From Membranipora membranacea (Eukaryota > Bryozoa > Gymnolaemata > Cheilostomatida > Membraniporidae): 64,000 nt of DNA. The notes beneath the pieces are model-generated. The model was not told the DNA's origin, made no database searches, and saw only the letters and a program-made list of their open reading frames with translations. Location: positions 25,358,001-25,422,000 of the forward strand of contig OU612072.1 of the NCBI GenBank assembly GCA_914767715.1, given 5' to 3'. A program made the position numbers and the translations under genes. Shown piece after piece: positions 12,407 to 24,831 of the stretch. Every line of letters starts with the position of its first letter. The stretch's first letter is position 1.

Positions 12407-13350
12407 ACAAGATGGATGGATGGATTTATTACTATCATAGACAAACTTCGTCACAAAATACGTTGTAAATACTGACAAGAAAGAAAAACATGGAAAAATC
12501 AGATCTCTGTTGTAGAAAAAGTTTTTTAGAATAGTATATTATTAAGTGTATGTATGAGATGTCTTAAAAAGCTGTCTCTACCCCATGTACCCCGATATTT
12601 AACGGTGCGGTAGCGACCTGAGGGGCATTTAGGTAGAAAGTCATTGATAAAGTGCTCTTCATCGTGGATGTACCGTAGTCCAAGTGTCTTGATCTGGTTG
12701 GCCACCAGAGCATCTATATCGGGGTGCTCAATCCCTAACTTGGCGGCATCTTTAAATATTTTGCGTAAGGACTTCTTGTCGCTTGCATGGATGCTTGTAA
12801 AAAGTATGGGGAGACAGTAAGTGATGAGGGATACAATAAAATCTTGAATAACATATGAGAAAGGGGCTTTGAGCTAAAGTATACAACATTTTTCACAATA
12901 TACATACGTTGAGATGCAGTAGTCACTATGGATTGCACATAATCATGATAGCGGAGTTTATCGTCAACAGTAACACCAAGGTATTTTACTTTGTCACAAA
13001 AACTTCCGTGCCGTTAAGGATAAGAGTAGGGGTAATGGGCCTAACAAGCTGAGTAGAAAACATCCTTTCTTGAGTCTTGAAGGCGTTTAACAATAGGTTT
13101 AAATCACAACATTGCTTTGAAATTCTACTAATCTCATCAAGATAGGCACTAAGATCTGATTGATTTGATATGCATCCAATTATACAGGTGTCGTCTGCGT
13201 ATTTAATGACAGTTATATTGCTCAAGTCTGAGGTAATCCTATTGGTATATATTGAAAACAAAAGTGGAGATAAACAGCAACCCTGGGGAGTGCCAGTGTT
13301 GGTTATGATAGTTCTAATACTAAGGCAGAAGTCTGGAATCACCGAGATAT
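12407..13350 (-). mobile_element. CR1/L2-like LINE fragment (RT palm to 3' end), inserted in the receptor tail
   Basis: Translated on the minus strand, 13360-12986 shows reverse-transcriptase motifs GTPQGCCLSPLLF and KYADDT (box C, about 13185-13200). A degenerate C-terminal part reaches about 12530 with PSGRY-type residues. Its low-coordinate end is ggatggatgg followed by tttatt, a short tandem 3' tail as in CR1/L2-group elements. The receptor tail sequence breaks exactly at caagat (12412) and resumes at about 13350, which defines the insertion against the uninterrupted copy at 16838. The copy is dead, being 5' truncated with many stops. Confidence 0.8.
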
Positions 13351-13800
13351 TCTGAATCAAAAAAGCGAGCAGCCATCACTAGGTCTGTATGAAACAATCG
13401 TGAAGGAAATGAGAGGCATAGGAATTGAACTCCAAAATACGACGCAACTTGAAAGTTCGCAAAGTCTGGATAATCCTAGTTCTAATGACCATTGTTATGA
13501 AAACTGGGGTAACTCCGAACCATTAATTAAAGAGACAATAAACTATTCTGACTCTAAACCAACAGCTCAAAGTTTCATAATATGCAGTCTGTAGATAATC
13601 AGCAAGGTCAGGAGGTCAATCCTGAGGTTGGGTGCTGTGATGAAGATGCTGCGAGTGTCTATGAAATGTATACAATCATTGATAATGTGAGATCAGTTTT
13701 CAAAGCTGAATTGTAACGAAAATTGCATTGAAAAATCATATTTCATCCATTCATGCATCAAACTTTTCAATGATCTCAAAAGACTCATGCTATGTATATG

Positions 13801-14025
13801 TCAGGAGTGGTCTAAAGGTTAAGGGTATAGGCTTGTGAGCTTTGTATCATCGTAGCCAGGTCCTTACGGAACTGGATTAAAAAAACAGGAGGTGCACTGT
13901 GTGTTTGCAACCCCCTCTGCCTCTTCGATAAAAGAGTAGCCGGGTTTCCGGTGGTCATGAGTATAGGGTGCAGCATGACTACTATGGGTCCAAGTTCCTG
14001 TACTTAAACCACTGCTGCCTCACAG
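13801..14025 (+). repeat. tRNA-derived SINE, family B, + copy with internal deletion
   Basis: It begins tcaggagtggtctaaaggtt, an A-box-like head. It continues through blocks (ccaggtccttacggaactgg, cctctgcctcttcg, atagggtgcagc) found in the same order on the minus strand at 60185-60510. The B box is missing here compared with that copy. Confidence 0.75.
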
Positions 14026-14059
14026 CCAAATGTGTGCTCATAGAATTCTTTATAGCTCA

Positions 14060-14310
14060 AAACTAATAAGATAAGGCTGCAATCTCAGCATTGTCATCTA
14101 ATGAGCAAACAGTTTGCACAAACTGATCGTCAAAATTAGGGTATGAAATTAATTATCTACTGCAACAGATGATGTAGTTACCGTCTTACTTGTAGAAATT
14201 CTACATGTCATAAGCTTTTGCGTAAATTTCATGCCCTGATTTTGAAGATAAGTCTGTGCAAATTATTTGCCCATTATATGACAATTATGAGATTAAAGTC
14301 TCAATTAATT
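14060..14310. repeat. MITE-like imperfect palindrome
   Basis: The left arm at about 14069-14150 (including gagcaaacagtttgcacaaa) is the diverged reverse complement of about 14227-14304 (including tgtgcaaattatttgccc), with a ~75-bp centre. No coding potential is seen. Probably an old fold-back insertion in the spacer between the two receptor copies. Confidence 0.65.
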
Positions 14311-14519
14311 ATCTTGGAGCTAGGCAGAAAGCAGGAGCTAAGCACAAATTTGCATGAGTGGCAGTAGAAGGATACCTCGCTCCGCTTTAAAGATGATGAT
14401 GTATCTATCTCTGTTTTTCTTTTCCATTCATATTTTTATATTTTTAATTATTCACATAATCTGTACAGTATATTTCTTCCATTTATTGTTAGGGCAATCC
14501 ATTTACGCATCTCGTTAAT

Positions 14520-14600
14520 GTAATCCGTAATCCTTTGTGCTATAGCCCAATTGTAAATCTGGAGCACTAAGGTACTAAAGGATCAAGTTGGGTTATGCTT
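14520..14600. repeat. Short dispersed repeat with hairpin potential
   Basis: The block atcctttgtgct...ggagcactaa...aaaggatcaag recurs at 20485-20556 with about ten differences. Its ends (atccttt / aaaggat) are complementary. A MITE-like remnant is possible. Confidence 0.55.
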
Positions 14601-14899
14601 GATAGTTATTATATATTGATGTTATATACGATAATTATTATAGCTTTGAGTTTATTCTGATTTCAGTTACTTGGTCATTGACATACGGCAATTTGGACAA
14701 AGGAACAATTTATAAATTAAAACTAAACAGAAAAGAATGAATATTTGCCTTTGTCTTTAGCATAGTAGAATGATTTGATGATGTAGTGAGACAGGTATTT
14801 ACAAATTGGGTAAATCTTGAAAAGTTATCATTATAGCGCTGACACTGTCACCTAATTAAGGCACATCATTGCTGGTATTCTGTTTTCTCACTGCCCTTG

Positions 14900-17245
14900 C
14901 TAAATTCACTGATCCTGTATTGCAGAAACACAAATGTCAGGATGTCTAATAATCAGAGATCTCGCCCGCTACCAGAACTTCCTATCAGTAGCGTACCGGG
15001 TAGGTACCTTATTTTGCATTTGTTTTAACGTGTGTTTAACCTTGTAATATTCAGGATACTGGTCAATCAATTTATTTAAATTCTGAACTTTAACAAGACA
15101 TAACAGTTGTGGAAACAACTTGTTGTAGAAAACACTGTTTATTATAATGAATCTTGAATGGCCCAATTACAAAGAACTCTGTAAATGTATAACATATCCA
15201 GTAATGTCATTTGCCAACCAAGAAAATAACTGCTATAAATAACTAGAATGAAATCAGCAAGCTAACAAGATTGCTTTCTTACGACTAGAAATTTAATTGA
15301 TAAGAATCAAGAAAAATACCCTTTCCATAGATAAAGTAGATGGATCGTTGTCTGACAGTTACCAGAAAGATTTAAATGATCTGATCATTTCCAGCTGTAC
15401 AAGATTTTGACATCTGTCTGCTGATGAACAGCCAGTATATCTTAGAAAGGATTCCAGATGTTTTTTATGTAGATATTCCTCAGGGCAGAGCCAACAGAAA
15501 CACTGATTATTCACGATAATAGTGATCCAATGTCACCAGCCCCGCTTTGTAGTCATGCCTTATAGCACCAGTATAATGGCCATCTCATATCTGTCAAATG
15601 TAATTCCCTTAAAGCATAACGAGCTGTAACGGGAAATAATTCTATTTCTCATTGTTTGACCATTTTAATGCGCTCTGTGCAGCGAGCTAATCGACAGAGA
15701 CTACTGATAAAAAATCTACTAAGCCTCATACATAAACCAAATTTTATGCTTTTTTAAAAATAACATTGAGCTCTTAACCAATCGGTCCTGGTTGGGGATA
15801 GGGTGTTAGCAGTAAATGACTTTATGTTCATTGTTTGAAAACAATTTGACAATTGATCAAAAGTGATGATTCATTGACGACATGTGGCAAAAAGAATGTT
15901 ATCATAAAAGTAGGCGGTTGAGTTAAATTGATTGCAGTCATATTTGAAAACAGGTGATATCCATTTCCTGTCACTATAAATTTTAATTCTAGCCTCAAAT
16001 AAAGTTTGATGTAGAATATCAAGATATTAGGTGGAACTCTGTTTTTGTGAGTATTCAAAAACTGATCCTTAGAGATTATTGCAAGCGGTTACTGAAAGGT
16101 TTGATATACCATGTGATGTGGCACTGCTAAACAACTGTTTTGTAAGATCTGGACACTCAGAGCTCACCAATGGCATATCTTAACTACTTATGACCACCTA
16201 AATTAAACAGACAAGACTACTTACGTGGACGAGTTCCATCAGCGCAGAAATTCCCAGCTTCTGCCGTCTCAGCAGGGCTAAACAATACAACAAAGAGGAG
16301 AGCAAAGAAAATTTGTGTTGTGGCTCTCATGTTAGTTTTCAGTCTGAATTAATTATGACATGAGACATGCTGCGTTTTATACACCATCCTATTTGAGAGT
16401 GGGATGCCTAATGTTGTATTATATGACATCTTAGCTCATTGTCAAGTGAGCTTAGTGGTAAAGTGTGACCTATATATCTTCCATAATCAGCTTATTTTTT
16501 ATCTATATTACGCAGGTGATGCCAAACCATTGATGCATCAGTGGATTGAATACCCAACCTGCTTTGTATTGAAGCAGGCAGGTGTTAACTCAATCCTTTA
16601 ACAACGACACCAAGGATAATCATCAAATGATGACATTCATGATTATTAGGCTGCCCTGGTTAGGATATATCAATTGTCTTTCTCTTTTTGTCAGATTTTG
16701 AGAGTGATCGCAGTAGAGATCTGGATACTGACAACGGATACGAATCTATAGGAACCACAGATCCGTACCTTGATTGCAACACCATCGACCAGGATGAAAC
16801 ATCAAGTGTCTACCAGCGCAACATCCTACAAGATAGTTCAAATCCTTTTACAGAATACCACAATCTCTGTGATTTCCAAAACTTAAAAAGCAAGCCACTT
16901 TCTTTCTTTCTGTCTGTATGAAAAAATCGTAAATGAAATGAGAGGCAAATGAATTGAACTACAAAATATGCAGCCACCTGGAAGGTCGCAAAATCCGGAT
17001 AATTCTACTTCTACTGACCATTTCTATGAAAATGGAGTAACTCACAGCCAGTGAATTCAGAGACAATGAATAATTCTGACTCTGAATCAACGAGTTCAAA
17101 CTTTCATAATATCCAATCAGCAGAAAGCCACCAGGGTCAACAGGTCAATCTTGAGTTTAGCGATTGTGATGATGACGCAGAGAGTCTATGAAATGTACAC
17201 AATCACTGATAATGTGAAATCAGTTTTCAAAGCGGAATTGTAACA
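14900..17245 (+). pseudogene. Receptor-like gene tail, copy 2 (tandem duplicate, decayed)
   Basis: The exon at about 14924-14998 encodes RSRPLPELP after a ttgcag acceptor. The exon at about 16695-16921 reads cleanly through GYESIGTTDPYLDC and SVYQRNIL to a TGA. Downstream sequence homologous to copy 1 (LYEKIV, FYEN) is interrupted by a stop (about 16948) and by 1-2-bp deletions near 17033 and 17187. No transmembrane exon could be found upstream in this copy. The unit starts about 3.95 kb after the first copy, in the same orientation. Tyr-based motifs resemble SH2-docking sites, which is an inference from pattern only. Confidence 0.5.
15360..16330 (-). pseudogene. Secreted Cys-rich gene, second copy, frameshifted
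   Basis: Exon 1 (16330-16225) is intact: a signal peptide with an FFALLFVVLF core, then NFCADG and a gtaagt donor, in the same phase as copy 1. Exon 2 starts at 15623 after ttacag and aligns with copy 1 (CPEEYLHKKHLE segment). It has stops from a frameshift near 15555 and another near 15510. The ancestral two-exon structure is therefore shared but this copy should not make the full protein. Confidence 0.6.
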
Positions 17246-18039
17246 TAATCGCTTTAATAAAAGAAATTACGTTTATGTATATAGTCTATTAAAAACACTT
17301 ACGCCATGTATATAGATCTCTGTTTTTTTTTCATCACTTTTTAATTTTTGGAAAATTCATATTCATTGTAGAGAATATTTCTTTGTCTATAGTAACTAGG
17401 GAATTTAACTAAATTAAAGTTATTTTATATGCAGTATGTTCTATTTGACTTTGAGGAAATAATATTTTGTCACATTCGACCATATATCAGAATGGCAGGA
17501 TTTTAATGAATGTGCTGATTTGTTATTCTATATCTGAGAGCCAATTCCAGGGTAACATGGTACTCTTCTAAAATTACTTTCGACAGGTGTGAGATTATAT
17601 GGCTAGAATGCAAAATTTATCAGCTGGGGTTTTTATACAAGATTTGCATGTAACCAATGCATTAGCTAGCGATGGTAGTGCATAATAAAAAAGACACCTA
17701 TAATATGACACCTATACATTGTCTCATAACATTGCCCAGCTCATAATCAGCTAATGGACACAAAGGCACCTTGTGTGCACGAAACCATAAATTTAATTAA
17801 AGAGTTTATATCATATGTCAGCTGTGAGCTCTGAAGTATATTACAGATATTGACCAGCCTCAGACCAACTTCGTTATATTAGATGACTACATGTAACAGA
17901 CTAGTGAAGTAAACAATAATACCAAGATGTTGCTCCGGCCTGCATCACCAAACAAAAAAATATAATCTGAAATCTGCTAAGTTATTTAAAGTCAAAAATG
18001 CTCAGTTGTAGTTATCTCCTCCTTACTTTTCCAAAATCT

Positions 18040-18625
18040 CTCTCCTTCCTACAGTTTTTAATTCAGAATAACCACAAAAGAATTGGTCATGTGCAATGCA
18101 AGGGATAACCTTAGCTACCAACAACTGCTTGTAAACAATACTTCAATTGAGCAGGTAGAACAATTTACATACTTAGGCACCATTATTACCAACAAACTGG
18201 ATTTTACTCTGAACACCTTGAAAACTACAGCGAAAGCTCGCCAAAGGCTACATATAATCGCCAAGCTATACCATCTCGGTGTCACTGAGAAACTAATAAC
18301 GACCTGCTACAAGTCTTTCATAGAGTCAGTAATCACCTACCACCTGGTTGTGCTATATAGTCATCTGAGCGCAGACTCTAAGAAAAAGTTAAAATCTGTG
18401 ATAAGAACTGCAGATACCTATCAGGCGAACTTACGTTCACACCGTAGACGACTTTTACTCTAATATACTGAAAGTAAAGAGCCTCCTCATGATTGCCACC
18501 GAAGACGAACCACTACTCCGTCTTAACCAGCTGCCGTCAGGCAGATATCAATCAGTCAAGTTCCGCATGCAGATCCGTGCCAAATGTTTCAGAGCAGAAT
18601 GTATCAAAATACCTAAATAGTGTCT
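18040..18625 (+). mobile_element. CR1/L2-like LINE fragment (C-terminal RT region)
   Basis: 18083-18463 encodes a run typical of the thumb and post-RT part of CR1/L2-group elements. It includes VEQFTYLGTIITNKLDF, KARQRL and SFIESVITY. After a frameshift, 18477-18618 adds QLPSGRYQSVKFR and stops. It appears to be the same family as the fragment at 12407-13350. 5' truncated and dead. Confidence 0.75.
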
Positions 18626-20044
18626 TCAAAAAGTAATAGTATTTTTTTATGGTCTTATCATTTTATTTATTTTTACAGAATCAACAGTTTTAATAATTTT
18701 CACAGAGCACCCTACAGTGACAGTTTTATTTCTCAGAGATTGAGACCAAATATAAACATACATACATACACATTTGGTCACCTGGATCGTTAGTCAATCA
18801 GCTAACTATTCATTTATCTTTTTCTGCAAAAAACTCCAAATCTGACAAAAAATCTCCAAGTTCGTGTTTTTCTGTTTGGGCAGAACTACATTTCGACATG
18901 GTAACTCACAGAGATCTGGTTTTTTTTGGAGCATCGGTTCATCACATTATCTAAATGAGCTTTTGTGGGCATGTTTGAAATATTTTTTTAACATATTTAA
19001 AATTGCGATTTACTTTTTCATTACGGTGTTTGTTTCATCCATCAGTGCAGTGGCAATGTTGCGCAAGGCAGTGCAAAGAGCCTATATATTTGTAGTTTCT
19101 ATGCCATTGTGTACAGTTTCAAACAAATTCTAATTGCCTTTTGTCAAAGGAGTGGAGCAATTTACAAATGACGATGGAGATGCTATACTGAACTTAAACA
19201 AAAGAATATTTCTGTCGGTTGATATAAGTTTTCAGTATAGATCGCGGTGACCCATCAGTCACCCATAAAATTCTATCAGAATGACTATAGACCTCAAAAT
19301 ATAAATATTATTAATATTCCGAAGCATGGTTTGGATTTGGCTTTTTCAGTGGATACTGTTCAACGATGGCATTTTCAAAATACACCCAAATGTTTGAGCT
19401 TAAATTTTACTCGAATGTCATCCCAATATTTTTATTATTGAAAAACACTAATGTAACTATGCTGGATGCGTATAGGATTATGATAACTGTGTGTCTGGAG
19501 GGCTCACCCTTAACAACACACATGATATTCTATGTGAAATATCCTGCTGCATTTTCAGTGAGCTGGTTTCTGTATGTTCGACCTTGGTGTATTTATCACC
19601 ATTAAGAAATATCAGTCCTGAAATAACCATTGACAGCATTCATGTTACGGTTGAATTTGTACATTTTTTTAAAAATCGTGCCCTGGGACTGCATCTATAC
19701 TGCAACAAGTTATGATGTTGTTACTTTTGAGGATTCGGTTAGCCAAACAGGTGGGCTGCCTCAATAAACAACAAATCTGAGATGGCCTCCAAACAAAATC
19801 TGAAGCAATTCTCCACGCGGTGCATTGAAACGATCAAAGTAAAATTGAGACCTAAGCTGGATGAAGATATCAGTTAGAGCAATTACAGACATTGTTTTCT
19901 CAGAGTAAGTTTTCTAATCCCTCAAGAAAATCATATTTGTAAACAACCAGATGTATTGCAGTCTCTGTGCTTCATTACAGGGAAAGAATTTGTTACTGTT
20001 GTGCCTTGTTTATCTTTTCCAAATGATTTAAAGGCAATGTAATA

Positions 20045-20190
20045 CAAGAATATAAAAACCGAAATTTGTTGCCTTAGTGGCCAGGCCACAATATCTGCGC
20101 CAGGTTGCTCTCTGTTTGCAGGCAGGTTGGAGCACACCTGGGTGCCAACCAAAGTCAAGTAGACGACGGACCGCAGATACATTTGATATG
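20045..20190 (-). repeat. SINE family A, 5'-truncated minus copy
   Basis: On the minus strand it matches 58360-58485: ctgcggtccgtc, cccaggtgtgctcc, gcctgcaaacagagagc, tggcgcagat. It then reads to the tttcggttt tail. The tRNA-like head is missing. Confidence 0.78.
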
Positions 20191-20484
20191 AGGCCCTTTC
20201 GATAAATTTAAGGTTCAATGATTGCACAGACCAAGGGTACAGTGTGGCAGCATCATTCAAGGATTGTAATACTTAATCCTATTGTAAAAACTGCCACAAT
20301 ACTGCCTTTCTAGCTATACCCACCGTATCAATTTAGCTAGGATAGTTAGGTGTAATGTAAGCATAAAACTTCAAGTCTAATTGTGGAGTAAGGCTGCACA
20401 AAGAGAAATTTTTACGGCCACCTGAATTAAGGTTGAGGGCAGTACAGCACTGAATCGTTTCACGCATCTAGTAAACCTAATATT

Positions 20485-20556
20485 TTATCCTTTGTGCTCT
20501 AGCCCAATAGTAAACCTGGAGCACTAAAGTACAGAAGGATTAAGTTGGATATTTTT
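20485..20556. repeat. Short dispersed repeat, second copy
   Basis: It matches 14520-14600 (atcctttgtgct...agcccaat...ggagcactaaa...aaggattaagttgg). It lies directly in front of the LINE fragment at 20540-20885. Confidence 0.55.
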
Positions 20557-20885
20557 TGCATGATACTCCCTTCTGGTGTTGATGTTGATGATGCATTGAT
20601 GCAACCTAATGCTTTCACCAAAATCTTGGGAATTTTCATTGATAAGCATATCGATACATTAGTGACAAAATGTAACACATTATTGTTTTTAGTGCGTAAA
20701 TTGAAATCCATAGGTCTTGACAGCGATGTCTTGAGGGCTTTTTATTGGTGACACAAACTGTGAAAGATTAGAGCCTCCCCAGCGCTCAGCCTCAAAGATT
20801 ATACTGCCTGATCATGACTATGAAGATCGGCTAGGAATGTTACGCATTCCCTATCTTTGCAATTTTTTATCTATTTTATGACCTA
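20540..20885 (+). mobile_element. Non-LTR retrotransposon RT fragment
   Basis: 20545-20751 encodes KILGIFIDKH, CNTLLFLVRKLKSIG and ending FYW, a CR1/Jockey-group post-RT region. A second open stretch at about 20755-20880 in another frame reads CERLEPPQRSASKIILP, the conserved LE..QRRA motif of such elements. Short and truncated at both ends. Confidence 0.68.
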
Positions 20886-20889
20886 TCAT

Positions 20890-23800
20890 GATAATGGACT
20901 TGTGTGTCGTACTTAACCGTACCTAACTGCAGTATATCCTTTTAGTTATGTATTTTTATTTTGGCAGTTACCAGTTTTTTAACCCACACTAATGTACATT
21001 TGATATCATCTCGAATACATGTATATTGAGTATGGCAGTATGGCAGCTTATAACCACATCTGTAGCTGTGCTGTGTTACAGTGCACGCATGCTTTATTAA
21101 TTGCCTTGAAATGCTAGCTAGCTTGCTGCAATTTGCTATCAGTTGCATTGTTCTGACGGTGGGTGGGTAGCTTTATTTGTTTCGGGTCTTTTGTGTAACG
21201 TGTGGCACTGCTAATCAGTGCGGGTTTTGTAACTGAGAGGAAACAATGTTCTGTAAAATAATCATGTTTTTAATTTACTGAATTACTAACTATTAACGAT
21301 CCTGATATTTAAACACCTTAATGGACACAGTGTAGTTAAGGTCAGATCTGTGCCTTTTTTTGCAACATATAGGCTTCAATGGAGATTAACCCACCTGCAA
21401 TAACTTGAGCAGTTGTTGTCCGATTTGGACATTTGAGCTATCATTTGAAGGGTTTTTCAATGGGTCATTGTACAATTTGTCTTTCATGAGGGTTGACCCA
21501 AAATTTTTATCACTTTTGGGGGAAAAAGGGTATTTTTAGGGTAAAAAAACATGCCTTTAACCCACCTGATTTAATTTCTTTCCTGTTGAACTTATCACTA
21601 TGGAGGTTTCTCAGATGGTAGAAAACATGTTTATCTTCTGTACATTTTTAATCTTATGCCATTTGATATAATATTAAAGGGGTTAGAGGCTTTCATAGGT
21701 GAGTAACATCCATTTTTCATGATAAATTTTCTAGCCATTATTTGGGCAATGGGTTATATGCTGTAATTGAAGCGGTGTGTTAATTCATGGTCCATTGAGC
21801 ACTTGCTGATCATCCTTGATCACACTTGCAGAGCATGCTAGATGCAGCTAGTAACTGCATATTTTGCAAGACTGTCCAGTGGTGATAATCATTCTACAGT
21901 ATTTAGGCCAGCTGCTCAGGGAAGAACTTAAATTGCTCCAGCAATCACTGATACTGGATAGGGAAGTTGCTATAAATTGAGAGCAATTGTACTCTGACTT
22001 GCTGACATAGATTGAATCGGATTTTACAAACTAGGAAGTATGTATGTTTTGTATGGGATGGCTCTTCTTACTAAATACAGTGCACCACCGGGCAATCATA
22101 TCGAGTCTCATGATGATATCAGATCAGCGGAGGATGTACCAATTGCAGGTTAAGTACAATGAAAAACTGAATCAAAAGCATCGACACCATATAATATGAT
22201 GTATCCAACTGAGAAGTGAAGCTGTTGCTGCCAGATCGCAATTTTGCATGTATGTGGAGAACAAACATAAACAGGTTCAGATCCTTGGACCGGAGCCTGC
22301 CTTTTTCACAGCGACAGTGCCACTCATAAGCTCTAAATACAAAGTTGCTAAAAGGATGCTTATCTATTTAATGAGCCTTAACAAATCAATTTGTTTTTTT
22401 CACCGGTGTGAACTTGTAGCGGTAGTGTCCATCTTGTTGTTGTTAAGGGCATTGACATCTCCCGGGCATCCATGCTATGATGGACATATCGTTGCTCTCT
22501 TCATGGTTAGTTACATTGTCTCGTTTTTTTTTTCCATTTTTAAATGTTATGATGATGGGTATTTCATATATCTTTAGGCTGAGGACATGAGGCTCGGAAG
22601 AACTTCTGACGCAGCTGCAATCACTTAAGATTTCCGATACACTCGGCCTTGCATATAAGGGCATGTAATCAAACTACAAAGCAGAAAACTTCTGTAGAGG
22701 TATTTTCTCCTGCAACTTTTCACATCTGAAATTGGTCTCCATTGTAGGAATATTTTGATTTAACTTGTAACACAGTTCTCTGGATTTTATAGAGTGACCA
22801 GGTTAATGGGAACATTGTAATGCTGGTAATTTTGGAAAAAGTGGCATTGGCTGAATACTATTTACCACTCCTTTCCAATTTAACTATTGTGATCACCTAC
22901 ATCTGTGGGATGCAGATAGCGGTGTTCTATCCAGATTACAACTTGATCCCTGATGTACATTGATGTTGTTTACTCTAGTGGAGAAATTGGCTTTGCGTCT
23001 GAATATTTCAGAAACCATTTATGCGAATTCGTTTTTGTTTCTATCAGCAATTGAAAAACTTGATTTACATTTCATGAAGCCCTGACACCATTCGTAAATA
23101 AGTACTGGTTATCGTCTGCGGGAGGAAAAATCATCAGGCATTTGTTTTTTGTGGTCAAACTCATCTACGATCCGGTGCTTGTTAATTGGATCTAACATGA
23201 CATAGATAAACCTCTGTAAAATCCCAACTAAAGCACCCTTATCAGTGATTTGTGGACAGAGGAATTAAAAAATAATTTAATCAAGTTCCCGTTGTACCAT
23301 GAAAAAAAGCCACGGAGCTATATCTGTCTCAGAGAAGAGAAAATCACAATTATTTTTGAATGATATACATAAATAAAAGAGCCCTCAGGTCTATTTCTGT
23401 TAATTAGGGGAGAGTTTGTTGGCATCCTTTGATCGTTTTCCAATAACAGTTTGGCTATTACAGTTCAACAGGAATCATGCTGAGATAATATAGTATATAT
23501 TTGACTTTCTTTTCATGGTGGTTGCGCAATTTAATAATACCTCTCTGTCAAATAGACACACTATCTATTATTTTCTTTGCAGCTACTAAGATTATAAGAA
23601 GTTAGGGCTGGGTATTATTTAACTTTGGGTGCTTCACTTACTATTGTTAAGATTTATAGATAACTTGACAGACCGCTGGGGAGATTTCTATCATGTTGAA
23701 AGCGAGAGGACACGCACACGAAAACTGTGTGTAGTCCAATGGTCAATGCCCGTGAGAATTTTTTCTGCATATCTTTTGAATGAATTGGTGAGGTAATTCA

Positions 23801-24720
23801 TTGTATGATGTTGTTTTTTATACAATGAGATTTTAGTGGACATCTTATATGACTGGACCTATTGCGTTTTGAAAAAACAGTACTGTGCACAGCCGAGATC
23901 GATTACTCTATCGCCTAAACAAAGCCTTTACAGTGCTTCCCGATGAATGACTTCATCTCAAGATGCTGCTCGAACGACTCCCTATGCCTGGCTCTGTTTT
24001 TTTGCCAGTGGCCATACTTTTGTTGCATAAAAGACACTTCTTCAAGGGATTAGGCTGTGTTTTCTTTGCTCGATGTTAGCTGTCTTACAAAACTTGTTCA
24101 ATGAAAATATGAAAATGGTTTTGCAACTTATTGTATTACCATGACTTCCTTATTAGCAGGTACTGCCAATTTTTGAGCTAAACTTTCTCTTGAAGTATAT
24201 ATATATATATTTAGTTTTTTATCCATATTCACTATTCTATTTTCTCCATATTCAGCAAATAAATCTTAGTATTATAGAGTCGGACAACGATATTCTCGAG
24301 TTTTGATTCAGATTTAGTTTTGTCATGTTAACTCTAGAACAAGATTAATCCAATTGTCTGCATTCCTGTTGCTCCCTTCCACTGGTAACCGGCATGACCA
24401 ACGGATTGGGATCGACTTGGAATGCAGGCAAATGGACCAAGCTTGGTCTATGTCAACCCTGATGATAGGAGTTGGTGATATGAGGGATTATCATTTGTCA
24501 TGTAGTTTAGATTTACCACGAGGTTTGGCATGTTAGTCTGACTAGACAAGGGGAAAGGGGGTCAGTATTTTTGATACCGTATACCTATGACTGGCCTGCC
24601 ACTAATTGTTTGCTGCTAGGCTGTGCGTTTTCTTTAGCCACAACCTTGGCTGGAATCAAGGCAACACCGTCACCGGGTAGGAAGACTGTTTGATTCCGTT
24701 TTGTCCGATTGAAGATTGGA
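20890..24720. other. Interval without supported genes
   Basis: I see only short, unrelated open frames, homopolymer runs and a (TA)n tract at about 24200-24211. No splice-consistent exons, RNA gene or repeat copy could be supported. The ORF at 22248-22577 has hydrophobic stretches but no recognisable motif. Confidence 0.5.
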
Positions 24721-24724
24721 ATCT

Positions 24725-24831
24725 TAGTTTAATGGTCACTGCTTGCTCGTAGTATAGTCAGAGACTATAGATAATAGTCTCTGGTATCATACCACAGTTT
24801 GCCAGACAAAGCAAACATTTTTCAATGTCAC
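24725..24831. repeat. Direct repeat D, copy 1, with agagactatag palindrome
   Basis: The ~105-bp block is repeated at 25411-25516 with a few changes. It contains agagactatagataatagtctct, a perfect short hairpin. A third, different hairpin with the same arms lies at about 25065-25098. Confidence 0.85.

Larger units (their letters stand above)
10383..13725 (+). pseudogene. Receptor-like gene with TM exon and Tyr-rich tail, copy 1 (decayed)
   Basis: The exons have good splice borders. An ectodomain exon at about 10391-10568 has three Cys and N-glycosylation sequons. A TM exon (about 10735-10845) encodes a ~20-residue hydrophobic helix followed by Lys-Met-Ser-Arg-Arg, then a gtaagt donor. A juxtamembrane exon (about 11002-11075) has RSRPLPEVP, a class-I-like SH3 ligand. 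A tail exon (about 12275-12412) and last tail segment (about 13360-13720) carry repeated Tyr motifs (LYETIV, CYENW, VYEMY), some resembling Grb2-type YxN sites. Breaks: a 1-bp loss makes a TAG in the tail exon, a LINE is inserted at about 12407-13350, a 1-bp loss shifts the frame near 13575, and ectodomain and TM exons do not join in phase. The family is not recognised. A single-pass signalling receptor is inferred. Confidence 0.5.

Noticed and set aside
22248-22577. 109-codon frame with hydrophobic stretches (possible membrane protein)
   Set aside because: No start context, no homology pattern, and it is overlapped by an equally long antisense frame.
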